A DNA stretch of 64,000 bases from Saccharopolyspora shandongensis (GTDB lineage: Bacteria > Actinomycetota > Actinomycetes > Mycobacteriales > Pseudonocardiaceae): contig NZ_FNOK01000045.1 in the NCBI RefSeq assembly GCF_900106995.1, positions 1 to 64,000 of the forward strand, given 5' to 3'. This document shows positions 28,037-36,391 of this stretch, piece after piece. How positions within the stretch are numbered: the first letter of the stretch is position 1; each line of letters starts with the position of its first letter. The position numbers and the translations under genes were made by a program. The notes under the pieces were generated by a model, which saw only the letters and a list, made by a program, of their open reading frames with translations, made no database searches and was not told the DNA's origin.

Positions 28037-28732
28037 ATGCGTGTGCTGGTTGTCGAGGATGAGCCCTACATGGCCGAGGCCATCCGCGATGGACTGCGCC
28101 TGGCGGCGATCGCGGCCGACATCGCCGGAGACGGCGACACCGCTCTGGAGATGCTGAGTATCAACGCCTACGACATCGCCGTCCTCGACCGCGACATCCC
28201 CGGGCCTTCCGGCGACGAGGTTGCCGAACGCATCGTCGCTTCAGGCAGCGGCATGCCGATCCTGATGCTCACCGCTGCGGACCGGCTGGACGACAAGGCT
28301 TCCGGGTTCGAGCTAGGCGCCGATGACTACCTCACCAAGCCGTTCGAGCTGCAAGAACTCGTGCTCCGTCTCAGAGCCCTCGACCGCAGGCGTGCCCACA
28401 ACAGGCCGCCAGTGCGGGAGCTCGCCGGCCTGCGGCTGGACCCGTTCCGCCGCGAGGTCTACCGGGACGGCCGGTACGTCGCGCTCACCCGGAAGCAGTT
28501 CGCGGTGCTCGAAGTCCTCGTGGCCGCCGAAGGCGGTGTCATCAGCGCCGAAGAGCTCCTGGAACGGGCTTGGGATGAGAATGCCGACCCGTTCACCAAC
28601 GCCGTGCGCATCACGGTATCCGCACTGCGCAAGCGGCTCGGCGAACCCTGGCTGATCGCCACGGTGCCTGGCGTCGGCTACCGCATCGACACGGGACCGG
28701 ACGCCGGGAGGGAGGGAGGCGAATGTGGATAG
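28037..28732 (+). CDS. vanR: VanR-like response regulator
   Basis: A 231-aa OmpR/PhoB-type regulator starting at ATG 28037. The receiver domain (1-115) has the acidic pocket VVEDEP, phospho-acceptor Asp51 (VLDRDIPG), the Thr/Ala switch LMLTAADR and Lys101 in YLTKPFE. A winged-helix domain (130-225) ends in AVRITVSALRKRLGEPWLIA and TVPGVGYRI. It overlaps the next gene by 8 nt, so it is cotranscribed and translationally coupled with vanS. It is expected to activate vanHAX in response to glycopeptides or cell-wall stress; the divergent cassette and shared upstream motif support this. Confidence 0.88.
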   Translation: MRVLVVEDEPYMAEAIRDGLRLAAIAADIAGDGDTALEMLSINAYDIAVLDRDIPGPSGDEVAERIVASGSGMPILMLTAADRLDDKASGFELGADDYLTKPFELQELVLRLRALDRRRAHNRPPVRELAGLRLDPFRREVYRDGRYVALTRKQFAVLEVLVAAEGGVISAEELLERAWDENADPFTNAVRITVSALRKRLGEPWLIATVPGVGYRIDTGPDAGREGGECG

Positions 28733-29816
28733 GGCGCCTGGGTTGAGCGTTCGTCTCAAGCTCACCTTCAGCTATGCCGGCTTCCTCATGCTGGCCGGCG
28801 CCGTGCTGCTCGGGGCGTTTGCGGGGTTCCTGGGCGACTACCGGGAGAGGGCACAGGACGCTGGCGAGGTTGTGATCGCGCCTTCGGGCACCGAGCTACT
28901 GCGTGACTTCGCACCGGCGGCCGCCGGCGCGATTGTGTTCCTCCTGGTGTTCGGTCTCGCCGGAGGGTGGATTCTCGCTGGGCGGATGCTGGCCCCGCTG
29001 ACCCGCCTCGCCGATGCCACGCGCACGGCTGCGAGGGGTTCGCTCTCTCACCGGATCGAGTTGGAGGGGCGCCAGGACGAGTTCCGAGAGCTCGCTGACG
29101 CCTTCGACGGCATGCTCGCGCGGCTCGAAGCGCATGTCGCCGAACAGCAGCGCTTCGCAGCCAACGCTTCCCACGAGCTGCGTACTCCACTTGCGATCAC
29201 GCAGACCCTGCTCGACGTCGCTCGCAACGATCCGAACCGGGAAAGCAGCGAGCTCGATGAACGCCTCCGCGTCGTCAACGCCCGAGCGATCGACCTCACC
29301 GAAGCACTGCTGCTGCTCAGCCGCACTGACCAGCGCTCCTTTTCCCGAGATGACGTTGATTTGTCGCTCATCGCGGAAGAAGCCACCGAAACACTCCTCC
29401 CGCTTGCCGAGAAACATGACGTCGTCATTGAAACCTCCGGAGACATCACCCCGACCATCGGGTCCCATGCGCTCCTGCTGCAGTTGACCACGAACCTCCT
29501 GCACAACGCGATCGTCCACAACCTGCCCGAATACGGCACCGTTGAGGTCAGCACCGCTGTCGGTCCCGAGGACGCCGTGCTCACGGTCGAGAACACCGGC
29601 GACAAGCTCAGCCCGCACGTGGTCGCCACGCTCACCGAACCGTTCCAGCGCGGCACCGGACGCGTCCGCAGCGACCATGTAGGTGCCGGCCTCGGTCTGG
29701 CGATCGCCAAGAGCATCACCCAAGCGCACGACGGAACGCTCTCGCTCAGCCCGCGCGCCGGCGGCGGGCTCTGCGTCACGGTACGACTACCCACGACAGC
29801 TCGGCAGGTCACGTAG
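28725..29816 (+). CDS. vanS: VanS-like sensor histidine kinase
   Basis: A 363-aa membrane kinase starting at GTG 28725 inside the end of vanR, after GGGAGGGAGG. TM1 is at about 12-38 and TM2 at about 64-86, leaving an extracytoplasmic loop of only about 25 residues, as in actinobacterial VanS proteins. HAMP (AGRMLAPLTRLADATRTAAR), HisKA with His150 (NASHELRTPLAITQTLLDVA) and HATPase with N box LTTNLLHNAIVHN, G1 VENTGDKLS and G2 GAGLGLAIAKSI follow. It is convergent with the murG paralogue. The short sensor loop suggests it detects the drug or a membrane-proximal lipid II state; which one cannot be read from sequence. Confidence 0.87.
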   Translation: MDRAPGLSVRLKLTFSYAGFLMLAGAVLLGAFAGFLGDYRERAQDAGEVVIAPSGTELLRDFAPAAAGAIVFLLVFGLAGGWILAGRMLAPLTRLADATRTAARGSLSHRIELEGRQDEFRELADAFDGMLARLEAHVAEQQRFAANASHELRTPLAITQTLLDVARNDPNRESSELDERLRVVNARAIDLTEALLLLSRTDQRSFSRDDVDLSLIAEEATETLLPLAEKHDVVIETSGDITPTIGSHALLLQLTTNLLHNAIVHNLPEYGTVEVSTAVGPEDAVLTVENTGDKLSPHVVATLTEPFQRGTGRVRSDHVGAGLGLAIAKSITQAHDGTLSLSPRAGGGLCVTVRLPTTARQVT

Positions 29817-29930
29817 GCAGCGGGACGAGATTCCAGCTTGGCCGGTGTACCCGCGTCGCTCGTAGAACCTGTGCGCGTCCGGCCGGCGATCATTGCTGGT
29901 GACCTCCATCCGAACGCATCCCCGCATGGT

Positions 29931-31064
29931 TCACTCCAAGCCTCGTGAGTCGATACTTCGTTGCTCCGCGACCGCGGTGAGCACGTGCCGGGCCAGGATG
30001 ACGTCCGCGTCCGGTGCGCCAGCCGCCGACGCGTGGGCTGACATCTTCGCGATCCGCTCGGGATCGGTGAGCACCGGGATGAGCGTGGTTTCGATCCAAG
30101 TCGGATTAAGGTCAGCGTTGTCGACGAGCAGTGCCCCACCGGCAGCGACGACCGGCTCGGCGTTCAACCGCTGATCAGCGCCGCGCAGCGGCAACGGGAC
30201 ATACGCGGCAGGCAATCCGACGGCGGCCAGTTCGGCGCACGTCATCGCCCCGGAGCGGCAGATCACGAAGTCGGCCGCGGCGTAGGCGTACTGCATTTCG
30301 TCGACGTAGGGGACGGCGACGTAGGGCGGGTCGGCGGGGCGGCCGGACGGCACGTCGACCGTGTGCCGCGGCCCGGTGATATGAAGGACCTGCACGCTGG
30401 CCGCCCGTAACGCCGCCGCGGCGCCGGACACTGCAGTGTTGATCGCTCCCGCACCCTGCGAACCGCCGGTGACCAGCACTACCGGCCCATCGCGGCGCAG
30501 CCCGAACCGTTGCCGAGCCGCGTCGCGCAGCGCGGCCCGGTCGAGCCCGGCGATCGCGGGCCGCAGCGGGATGCCGATCGCGGTGGCATGGGCGAGACGA
30601 ACACCTGGCGCAGCGGCGAACACATGCCTCGTCATCCGAGCCGCCACTCGGTTGGCCACTCCGGGCCGCGCGTTCGCTTCGTGGACGACGATCGGCAGGC
30701 CACGTCGTCGGGCGGCGAGATAGGCCGGCATAGCTACGTAACCGCCGAAGCCCACCACGACCTCGGCTCGCACACGGTCGAGCACTGCACCGGCTACCCG
30801 GACCGAGTCGCGGAGCCTGGTCGGCGTCTGTAACAGGTCGCTGCTCAGCCTGCGCGACAGCGGCACCGGCGGGATGAGTTCGAGCGGGTAGCCGCGAGCG
30901 GGGATGAGCGTCGTGTCCAGTCCGCGGACAGTGCCGAGAGCGGTGATCTCGGCAGTGGGCTCCAGACGGCGCAGCGCGTCGGCGAAGTTCATCGCGGGCT
31001 CGATGTGCCCTGCCGAATGGCCACCAGCGACAACGACGCGCGGTGGCGGCTCGCCTGGCATCAC
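29931..31064 (-). CDS. murG: MurG paralogue of the van cassette
   Basis: A 377-aa GT28 glycosyltransferase like MurG, which adds GlcNAc to lipid I at the inner face of the membrane. The N-terminal acceptor domain has VVAGGHSAGHIEPAMNFADA, the actinobacterial version of the GGTGGH loop, with VVGFGGYVAMPAYLAARRRG and PIVVHEANARPGVANR. The donor domain has VTGGSQGAGAINTAV, YAAADFVICRSGAMTCAELA and LPLRGADQRLNA. All hallmarks are intact, so it is probably catalytic. Its ATG overlaps the stop of the C39-like gene (ATGA). The housekeeping murG normally sits in the dcw cluster, so this is an accessory copy in the resistance operon. Confidence 0.85.
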   Translation of the reverse strand: MMPGEPPPRVVVAGGHSAGHIEPAMNFADALRRLEPTAEITALGTVRGLDTTLIPARGYPLELIPPVPLSRRLSSDLLQTPTRLRDSVRVAGAVLDRVRAEVVVGFGGYVAMPAYLAARRRGLPIVVHEANARPGVANRVAARMTRHVFAAAPGVRLAHATAIGIPLRPAIAGLDRAALRDAARQRFGLRRDGPVVLVTGGSQGAGAINTAVSGAAAALRAASVQVLHITGPRHTVDVPSGRPADPPYVAVPYVDEMQYAYAAADFVICRSGAMTCAELAAVGLPAAYVPLPLRGADQRLNAEPVVAAGGALLVDNADLNPTWIETTLIPVLTDPERIAKMSAHASAAGAPDADVILARHVLTAVAEQRSIDSRGLE

Positions 31065-31645
31065 GATGTCCCTCCGATCAAGATTCCTCGGTTCGCGTGA
31101 AACCGCTCGAATACATGCATGGGTAGCGCTGCAGAGTCTGAATTGTGGGAGTAGCCCGACGGATTGTGGAACCGCACTACACCGTCATCGACCGCATAGA
31201 CCAGCACGAGGTGGCCTCCACGTTGGGGCTCGTGGGTGTTCGGGTCGCGAATCTCAGGTGATACTGACGCGATCATGACCTGTCCGGGTCGCACCTCTCG
31301 GCTGGATACATGAATGGGCGTGTGCTCGACCAGTTCGCAGTGAAATCCGAACTGTGAGCTGACCCAGGCCATGAACGGCCGGTAGATGAGTCCTTGGACC
31401 TTGCCGGAGGGCTCCACCACGTAGCAGCCCAAGTCGAGGGCCAGCGCGAGGAGTTCGCCCATCGGCAGCCGGATGTCGGTCCATCCCTGGAGCAGCGACT
31501 GCAGGCACGCTAGACCGCAGACCTTGCGGGACCAGAACAGGTATTCCTCGCTTGAGCGGTATCCGTCGGAGGCCCAGTCGTGCAGTCGCGATGGATCGGT
31601 GCCACCCAAGAAGACCTCCAGCCCCGATAGGTCGGTGCGCCGCAT
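31061..31645 (-). CDS. C39-like cysteine peptidase in the van operon
   Basis: A 194-aa protein from the ATG at 31645 (GACGAGG upstream); an ATG at 31732 inside vanX is in frame but lacks a ribosome site. A papain-like triad can be placed: Cys43 in RKVCGLACLQSLL, His145 in GGHLVLVYAVDDG and Asn161 in FHNPSGYS. This is the C39-like (peptidase_C39_2) pattern. There is no signal peptide or membrane helix, so it should act in the cytoplasm. It lies between vanX and murG with a 4-nt overlap to murG. It may cleave a peptide or an isopeptide/amide bond in a wall precursor (inference). Confidence 0.75.
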   Translation of the reverse strand: MRRTDLSGLEVFLGGTDPSRLHDWASDGYRSSEEYLFWSRKVCGLACLQSLLQGWTDIRLPMGELLALALDLGCYVVEPSGKVQGLIYRPFMAWVSSQFGFHCELVEHTPIHVSSREVRPGQVMIASVSPEIRDPNTHEPQRGGHLVLVYAVDDGVVRFHNPSGYSHNSDSAALPMHVFERFHANRGILIGGTS

Positions 31646-31703
31646 GACGACCTCGTCGTTGCGTTCCAAATGTCCCCACTGCGAGATGCAATGGAGACTC
31701 CGA

Positions 31704-32312
31704 TCACGTGATGGGAAAGTCGAAGTAGACATCAGGATGGGGCTCGTTTCTCAGCGTGTAGTGCCACCATTCGCAGTCGTACCGATCGAATCCGCAGTCC
31801 TCCATGATGGAACGGAGATGCTCACGGTTTTGGGCCTCGGTTGGCGTGATTCCTCGGGCTCGATGATGTGAGATCGGGTCCATGAGGTCGTGGCCGCCAC
31901 CCATGGGAGCAAGCTCACCGGTGGCAAGGTGATAGAGGGTCAGATCGACGGCGCTGCCCCTGCTGTGGCCCGACTTCGCGGCCACATATCCGTTCTTGAA
32001 CATCTGGGGCCGGTCGATGTTCGGGTAGTGCCGCAGTTTGGTCCGGCCGTCCTCGGGCTGTTCCGACCAGCGTAGGAAGCAGTCGACGGCGCGTTGGGGG
32101 CGATACCCGTCCCAGAGAAGCAGCCCGAAGCCAAGGGAGGCTGCCTTCTCGCGTGCTTGCTCCAGGGCCGCGCACAGGGACCGGGTGCCGACGATGCGAT
32201 TCGCGAGATAGCCGTCTACGGGTTTGCCGGTGAAGTTGTCCCAGGTGGCGTACTTGGCATCCCAGCGGACGCCCGGCACCCGATCGTCAACGTAGACGAA
32301 GTCGTCGTTCAT
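31704..32312 (-). CDS. vanX: D-Ala-D-Ala dipeptidase VanX
   Basis: A 202-aa zinc dipeptidase that removes D-Ala-D-Ala so that only D-Ala-D-Lac enters wall precursors. The catalytic set falls at the same numbers as in enterococcal VanX: Arg71 (DGYRPQ), zinc ligands His116 and Asp123 (SGHSRGSAVDLTL), catalytic Glu181 and ligand His184 (CEWWHYTL). It has no signal peptide, as required for cytoplasmic action. Its start overlaps the vanA stop by 4 nt (ATGA), giving tight coupling. It is full length and intact. Confidence 0.95.
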   Translation of the reverse strand: MNDDFVYVDDRVPGVRWDAKYATWDNFTGKPVDGYLANRIVGTRSLCAALEQAREKAASLGFGLLLWDGYRPQRAVDCFLRWSEQPEDGRTKLRHYPNIDRPQMFKNGYVAAKSGHSRGSAVDLTLYHLATGELAPMGGGHDLMDPISHHRARGITPTEAQNREHLRSIMEDCGFDRYDCEWWHYTLRNEPHPDVYFDFPIT

Positions 32313-33349
32313 CGCTTCTTCCCGTGCAGTGTCATCGAGATGAGCCGGTCGATCAGATCGGACAGCGGCACCCCTGCGGCGGCCATCATCCGCGGGTAGC
32401 GGCTGTAAGACGTCATGCCGGGCATGGTGTTGACCTCGTTGAGGACCACCCGCCCGTCGTCGGTGAGGAACATGTCGACGCGGGCAAGTCCCTTGCAGCC
32501 CAGGGTGCGGTAGATGGTCTTGGCGGTCTCTTGGACGAGCTGGCGCGATTCGTCGGAGATGTCGGCGGGAACGATGAAGGTCGAGTTCTCCGATCCGGTC
32601 TCTGGGGAGTCCTCCTGGTGGATTCTGAAGAATCCGTGCGAGAGGTCAACGCGGTCCACCTCGCCCACGATCAGGCCGAACTGTTCCCCGAGGACCGCGC
32701 AGCCGATCTCGCCGCCGGCCACCGCCTCCTCGATCAGAACCCTCGAGTCGTACTGTCGCGCTGCGCTCAGCGCACTCGGCAACTCGTCTTTGTCGGTGAC
32801 TTTGCTGACGCCGAACGATGAACCTGATCGAGCCGGCTTCACGAAGACGGGATAAGGGAGACGGTCGGGGTCGACCTTCTCGTTCTCCGCGACGACCCAG
32901 AAGTTCGGCGTGGCGATTCCTGCGCTCTTGGCGACGGTGTAAGCCAGGGACTTGTCCATGCACACGGCCGAGCCCTGGACGTCGCAGCCGACGTAGGGGA
33001 TGCCGGAGAGGTCCAACAAGCCCTGGATCGCGCCGTCCTCGCCGAGCTTGCCGTGAAGCACGGGAAAGACGACGTCGAGACGTCTCGCCTCATAGCCCTC
33101 CTGCCCCATGACCAGCAGGCCGTGCACACTTCGGGCGGGTGACAGCATGGCTGGGCGAGCGCTGCCATTCTCCCAATCCGCGCCTGGGCCGTCACAGAGC
33201 TTCCAATCGCCGCCCGTGGTGATGCCGATCCAGAACGGTTCGTACTTCTCGGTGTCGAGGTTCCTGGCGACCTCTTGCGCCGATTTGACGGAGACGGGAT
33301 GCTCTTCGGACGCGCCACCAAAGATGATTCCGACCTTCAATCTGCTCAT
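32309..33349 (-). CDS. vanA: D-alanine-D-lactate ligase VanA
   Basis: A 346-aa D-Ala-D-X ligase (ATP-grasp). The N-terminal GIIFGGASEEHPVSV, the ATP-binding VFVKPARSGSSFGVSKV and the metal-binding end ARVDMFLTDDGRVVLNEVNT are all present. The omega loop reads HGFFRIHQEDSPETGSE with His244, the residue that favours D-lactate over D-Ala at neutral pH in VanA; Ddl has Tyr-Ser-Tyr-Lys-type loops. This supports depsipeptide formation and so vancomycin- and teicoplanin-type resistance. It overlaps vanH (stop) and vanX (start) by 4 nt each. Confidence 0.95.
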   Translation of the reverse strand: MSRLKVGIIFGGASEEHPVSVKSAQEVARNLDTEKYEPFWIGITTGGDWKLCDGPGADWENGSARPAMLSPARSVHGLLVMGQEGYEARRLDVVFPVLHGKLGEDGAIQGLLDLSGIPYVGCDVQGSAVCMDKSLAYTVAKSAGIATPNFWVVAENEKVDPDRLPYPVFVKPARSGSSFGVSKVTDKDELPSALSAARQYDSRVLIEEAVAGGEIGCAVLGEQFGLIVGEVDRVDLSHGFFRIHQEDSPETGSENSTFIVPADISDESRQLVQETAKTIYRTLGCKGLARVDMFLTDDGRVVLNEVNTMPGMTSYSRYPRMMAAAGVPLSDLIDRLISMTLHGKKR

Positions 33350-34398
33350 GTTGTTTTCCCACTCTCAAAGTTCAGGCAGTTGATGAGACTGTTCTCGACG
33401 GTGTCTTGCAGGGCGTGGTCCGTGTAATAGGCGGAGTGCGGGCTGATCAGCACATTCGGCAGGCGCTGCAGCCGCACCAAGGCCTCGTTCTCGATATGCC
33501 TGTTTCGGCAGTCGGCGTAGAAGATGCCTTCCTCGCCTTCGAGGACATCCAGCGCCGCACCGCCCAACCTGCCGCTCTCCAACGCCGACAGGAGAGCCTC
33601 GGTATCGAGCAGCGGGCCGCGCCCTGTGTTGACGACGTACGCGCCGGGCTTCATCCGCTCGATGCGATGACGATCGAGGAGATGATGGGTGTCCGCGGTG
33701 AGCGGGGTATGGAGCGTGACAATGTCGCTCTGCTCGATCAGTTCATCGAGCGGTACGTAGTCGACCGAGGCTTGATGTCGGCTGTCGTGGGCCAGCACGC
33801 GGCAGCCGAAGCCTCGCAGTCGGTCGATAACCGCTGTGCCGATGCGGCCTGTTCCGATCACCCCGACGGTCAGGTCTCGCAGCTCCTTGCCGCGAGTGTC
33901 GCTCAGCCGATAGTCGTGAGCGTCGGTGCGGCGGATGGTGGATTTCGCGTGGCGCACGGCCATCAGCATCAACATCAACGTGTAGTCGGCCACGCTGTCC
34001 GGTGAGTAGGCGACGTTGCCCACCGAGATGCCGACGCGCTCGGCGTACTCCAGGTCGATGTGGTTGTAGCCGATGCTTCTGGTGGAGATGTATTCCACAC
34101 CGGCCTTGCTGAGCGCCAGAAGCGTGGGATTGGTGATCTGAGTCTTGTGGTTCACGCTGATGCATCGGTTGCCACGTGCCAGTTCAGCGTTGGTCTCGCA
34201 GACGGCGTCCTCGGTGATGGTGGGCGACAATCCGAGGCGTGCCCCTATCTCCTGGAACAAGGTGGCTTCGTCCTGGCCGCATCCGAAGACCGCGAGTCCT
34301 GTCGTCGGGATGGACGAGGGAGATGGCTCGGCCATCGTTCGGGCGCGACGGTCCGTGGTCGCTTCGCTGTAGATCGAACCCAATTCGCTGGAGGCCAT
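33346..34398 (-). CDS. vanH: D-lactate dehydrogenase VanH
   Basis: A 350-aa D-2-hydroxyacid dehydrogenase that reduces pyruvate to D-lactate for VanA. It has the NAD motif VGVIGTGRIGTAVIDRLRGF, catalytic Arg in VVNTGRGPLLD, Glu in the VLEGEEGIF segment and His in LISPHSAYYTD. The VanH-typical YISTRSIGYNHIDLEYAERV and VAYSPDSVADYTLMLMLMAV are present. The start at 34398 has TTGAG 5 nt upstream; Met22 (34335) would give the usual family length but lacks a ribosome site. It is first in a five-gene minus-strand operon, with the candidate VanR box 39 bp upstream. Confidence 0.94.
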   Translation of the reverse strand: MASSELGSIYSEATTDRRARTMAEPSPSSIPTTGLAVFGCGQDEATLFQEIGARLGLSPTITEDAVCETNAELARGNRCISVNHKTQITNPTLLALSKAGVEYISTRSIGYNHIDLEYAERVGISVGNVAYSPDSVADYTLMLMLMAVRHAKSTIRRTDAHDYRLSDTRGKELRDLTVGVIGTGRIGTAVIDRLRGFGCRVLAHDSRHQASVDYVPLDELIEQSDIVTLHTPLTADTHHLLDRHRIERMKPGAYVVNTGRGPLLDTEALLSALESGRLGGAALDVLEGEEGIFYADCRNRHIENEALVRLQRLPNVLISPHSAYYTDHALQDTVENSLINCLNFESGKTT

Positions 34399-34436
34399 GT
34401 CTCAAGTCAAGACAGCGCCGTGTTGTCAGCACGTAT

Positions 34437-34469
34437 GCGATTTTCGATACGCGGACGATATGCCGCCCC
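34437..34469. promoter_or_regulatory. Candidate VanR box upstream of vanH
   Basis: GCGATTTTCGATACG followed by CGGACGATATGCCGCCC matches the vanR upstream block (27988-28018) at about 27 of 31 positions, with one-base gaps. It lies in the 83-bp gap between vanH and the MurF remnant. It is on the same DNA strand as at vanR although vanH is transcribed the other way. Confidence 0.65.
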
Positions 34470-34480
34470 AAGCTGCCGGG

Positions 34481-34599
34481 TCACGTGAGCGCAGCGGCGA
34501 TCTCGTCGAGGCGCGCCGCGCGGGAGGCCTTGACGAGCACCACATCGCCCGCGGCGAGATGGCCGCGAGCCATTCAACGGCCGTCTTGTTGTCAGCCAG
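34481..34599 (-). pseudogene. murF: MurF C-terminal remnant upstream of vanH
   Basis: The last 25 codons read [20 protein letters not shown] then EIAAALT, ending at a TGA (34481-34483). This is the hallmark end of MurF (GDVVLVKGSRxxxME). Just before it, in a frame one base off, comes [12 protein letters not shown], the preceding MurF helix. The rest is missing. MurF adds the terminal dipeptide or depsipeptide to UDP-MurNAc-tripeptide, and accessory murF genes accompany vanHAX in glycopeptide producers. The ancestral operon therefore probably began with murF. Confidence 0.8.
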
Positions 34600-34732
34600 A
34601 CGAGTACGTGACTACCAGGGACCTGGACCCGTCAAGAAACACGACCTCCACTGGGGGCACGAGAAATACATGGACGGGCTGAAACGGAACCTCGGCGAAA
34701 CGATCGTCTGCTACCAGCGCACAGCCGAATAG
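34600..34732 (+). pseudogene. Unidentified 3' gene end
   Basis: A plus frame ends with GPGPVKKHDLHWGHEKYMDG and LKRNLGETIVCYQRTAE before a TAG. The composition is protein-like and there is no start in frame after the MurF tail. It looks like the C-terminus of a gene deleted together with most of murF. The family is not recognised. Confidence 0.35.
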
Positions 34733-34757
34733 CCCACACGGTTCCTCTCCCGGAGCC

Positions 34758-35945
<1,188 letters not shown>

Positions 35946-36163
35946 CGCGGAGATGCGGGTCTGGCCCTCGATGATCACCGACCGGGCGAGTTGGATCATC
36001 AGGTTTTTGGCCATCGGTACACCTTCCCATCGGGTGTGGTGAACGCTGGCCTTGGACAAGCTCCACGGTTGCAGCCGAGTGACCGACTGTGTCTGAGGGG
36101 CGAGTTGCACGCTAACTGCACGCCTTCTGCTTCCCGAAATCGGTTGAGGCAGGGGGCTTTTTG

Positions 36164-36214
36164 CTGTCCCGCCTGTCCCACCTGGAGTCCACCTGGGACA
36201 CCTTGGCGGGACAG
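36164..36214. other. Nested double inverted repeat
   Basis: CTGTCCCGCC (36164-36173) pairs with GGCGGGACAG (36205-36214). Inside it TGTCCCA (36174-36180) pairs with TGGGACA (36194-36200). CTTTTT lies just before on the plus strand. It sits between the IS copy and the dehydratase genes. It is not a standard terminator for the minus-strand operon, because no T tract follows on that strand. Confidence 0.6.
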
Positions 36215-36268
36215 GCGGATTTACTTTGTGAACTGCGAGAATGTCGGCTGGTGCACGACCGGGACAGT

Positions 36269-36348
36269 GCCCCTGCCGAAAACCTCATCCTCCCTTGTCA
36301 TGCGGTATGCGGGTACTCGTGGAGGATGCCGCGGCGCGGGCATCGGTT
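36269..36348. mobile_element. Short end fragment of the 26.4-kb IS
   Basis: CCTGCCGAAAACCTCATCC and ACTCGTGGAGGATGCCGC recur from 26416-26475 in the same order and spacing. Only about 80 bp remain, marking a lost insertion next to the dehydratase operon. Confidence 0.65.
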
Positions 36349-36391
36349 CCTCGTCACAAGGGGTTGTTCTTCGGAAGGCGACAAGTCCACA

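Noticed and set aside
31646-31732. Upstream start for the C39-like gene inside vanX
   Set aside because: No ribosome site there, and the added 29 residues look non-native; the ATG at 31645 has GAGG at good spacing.
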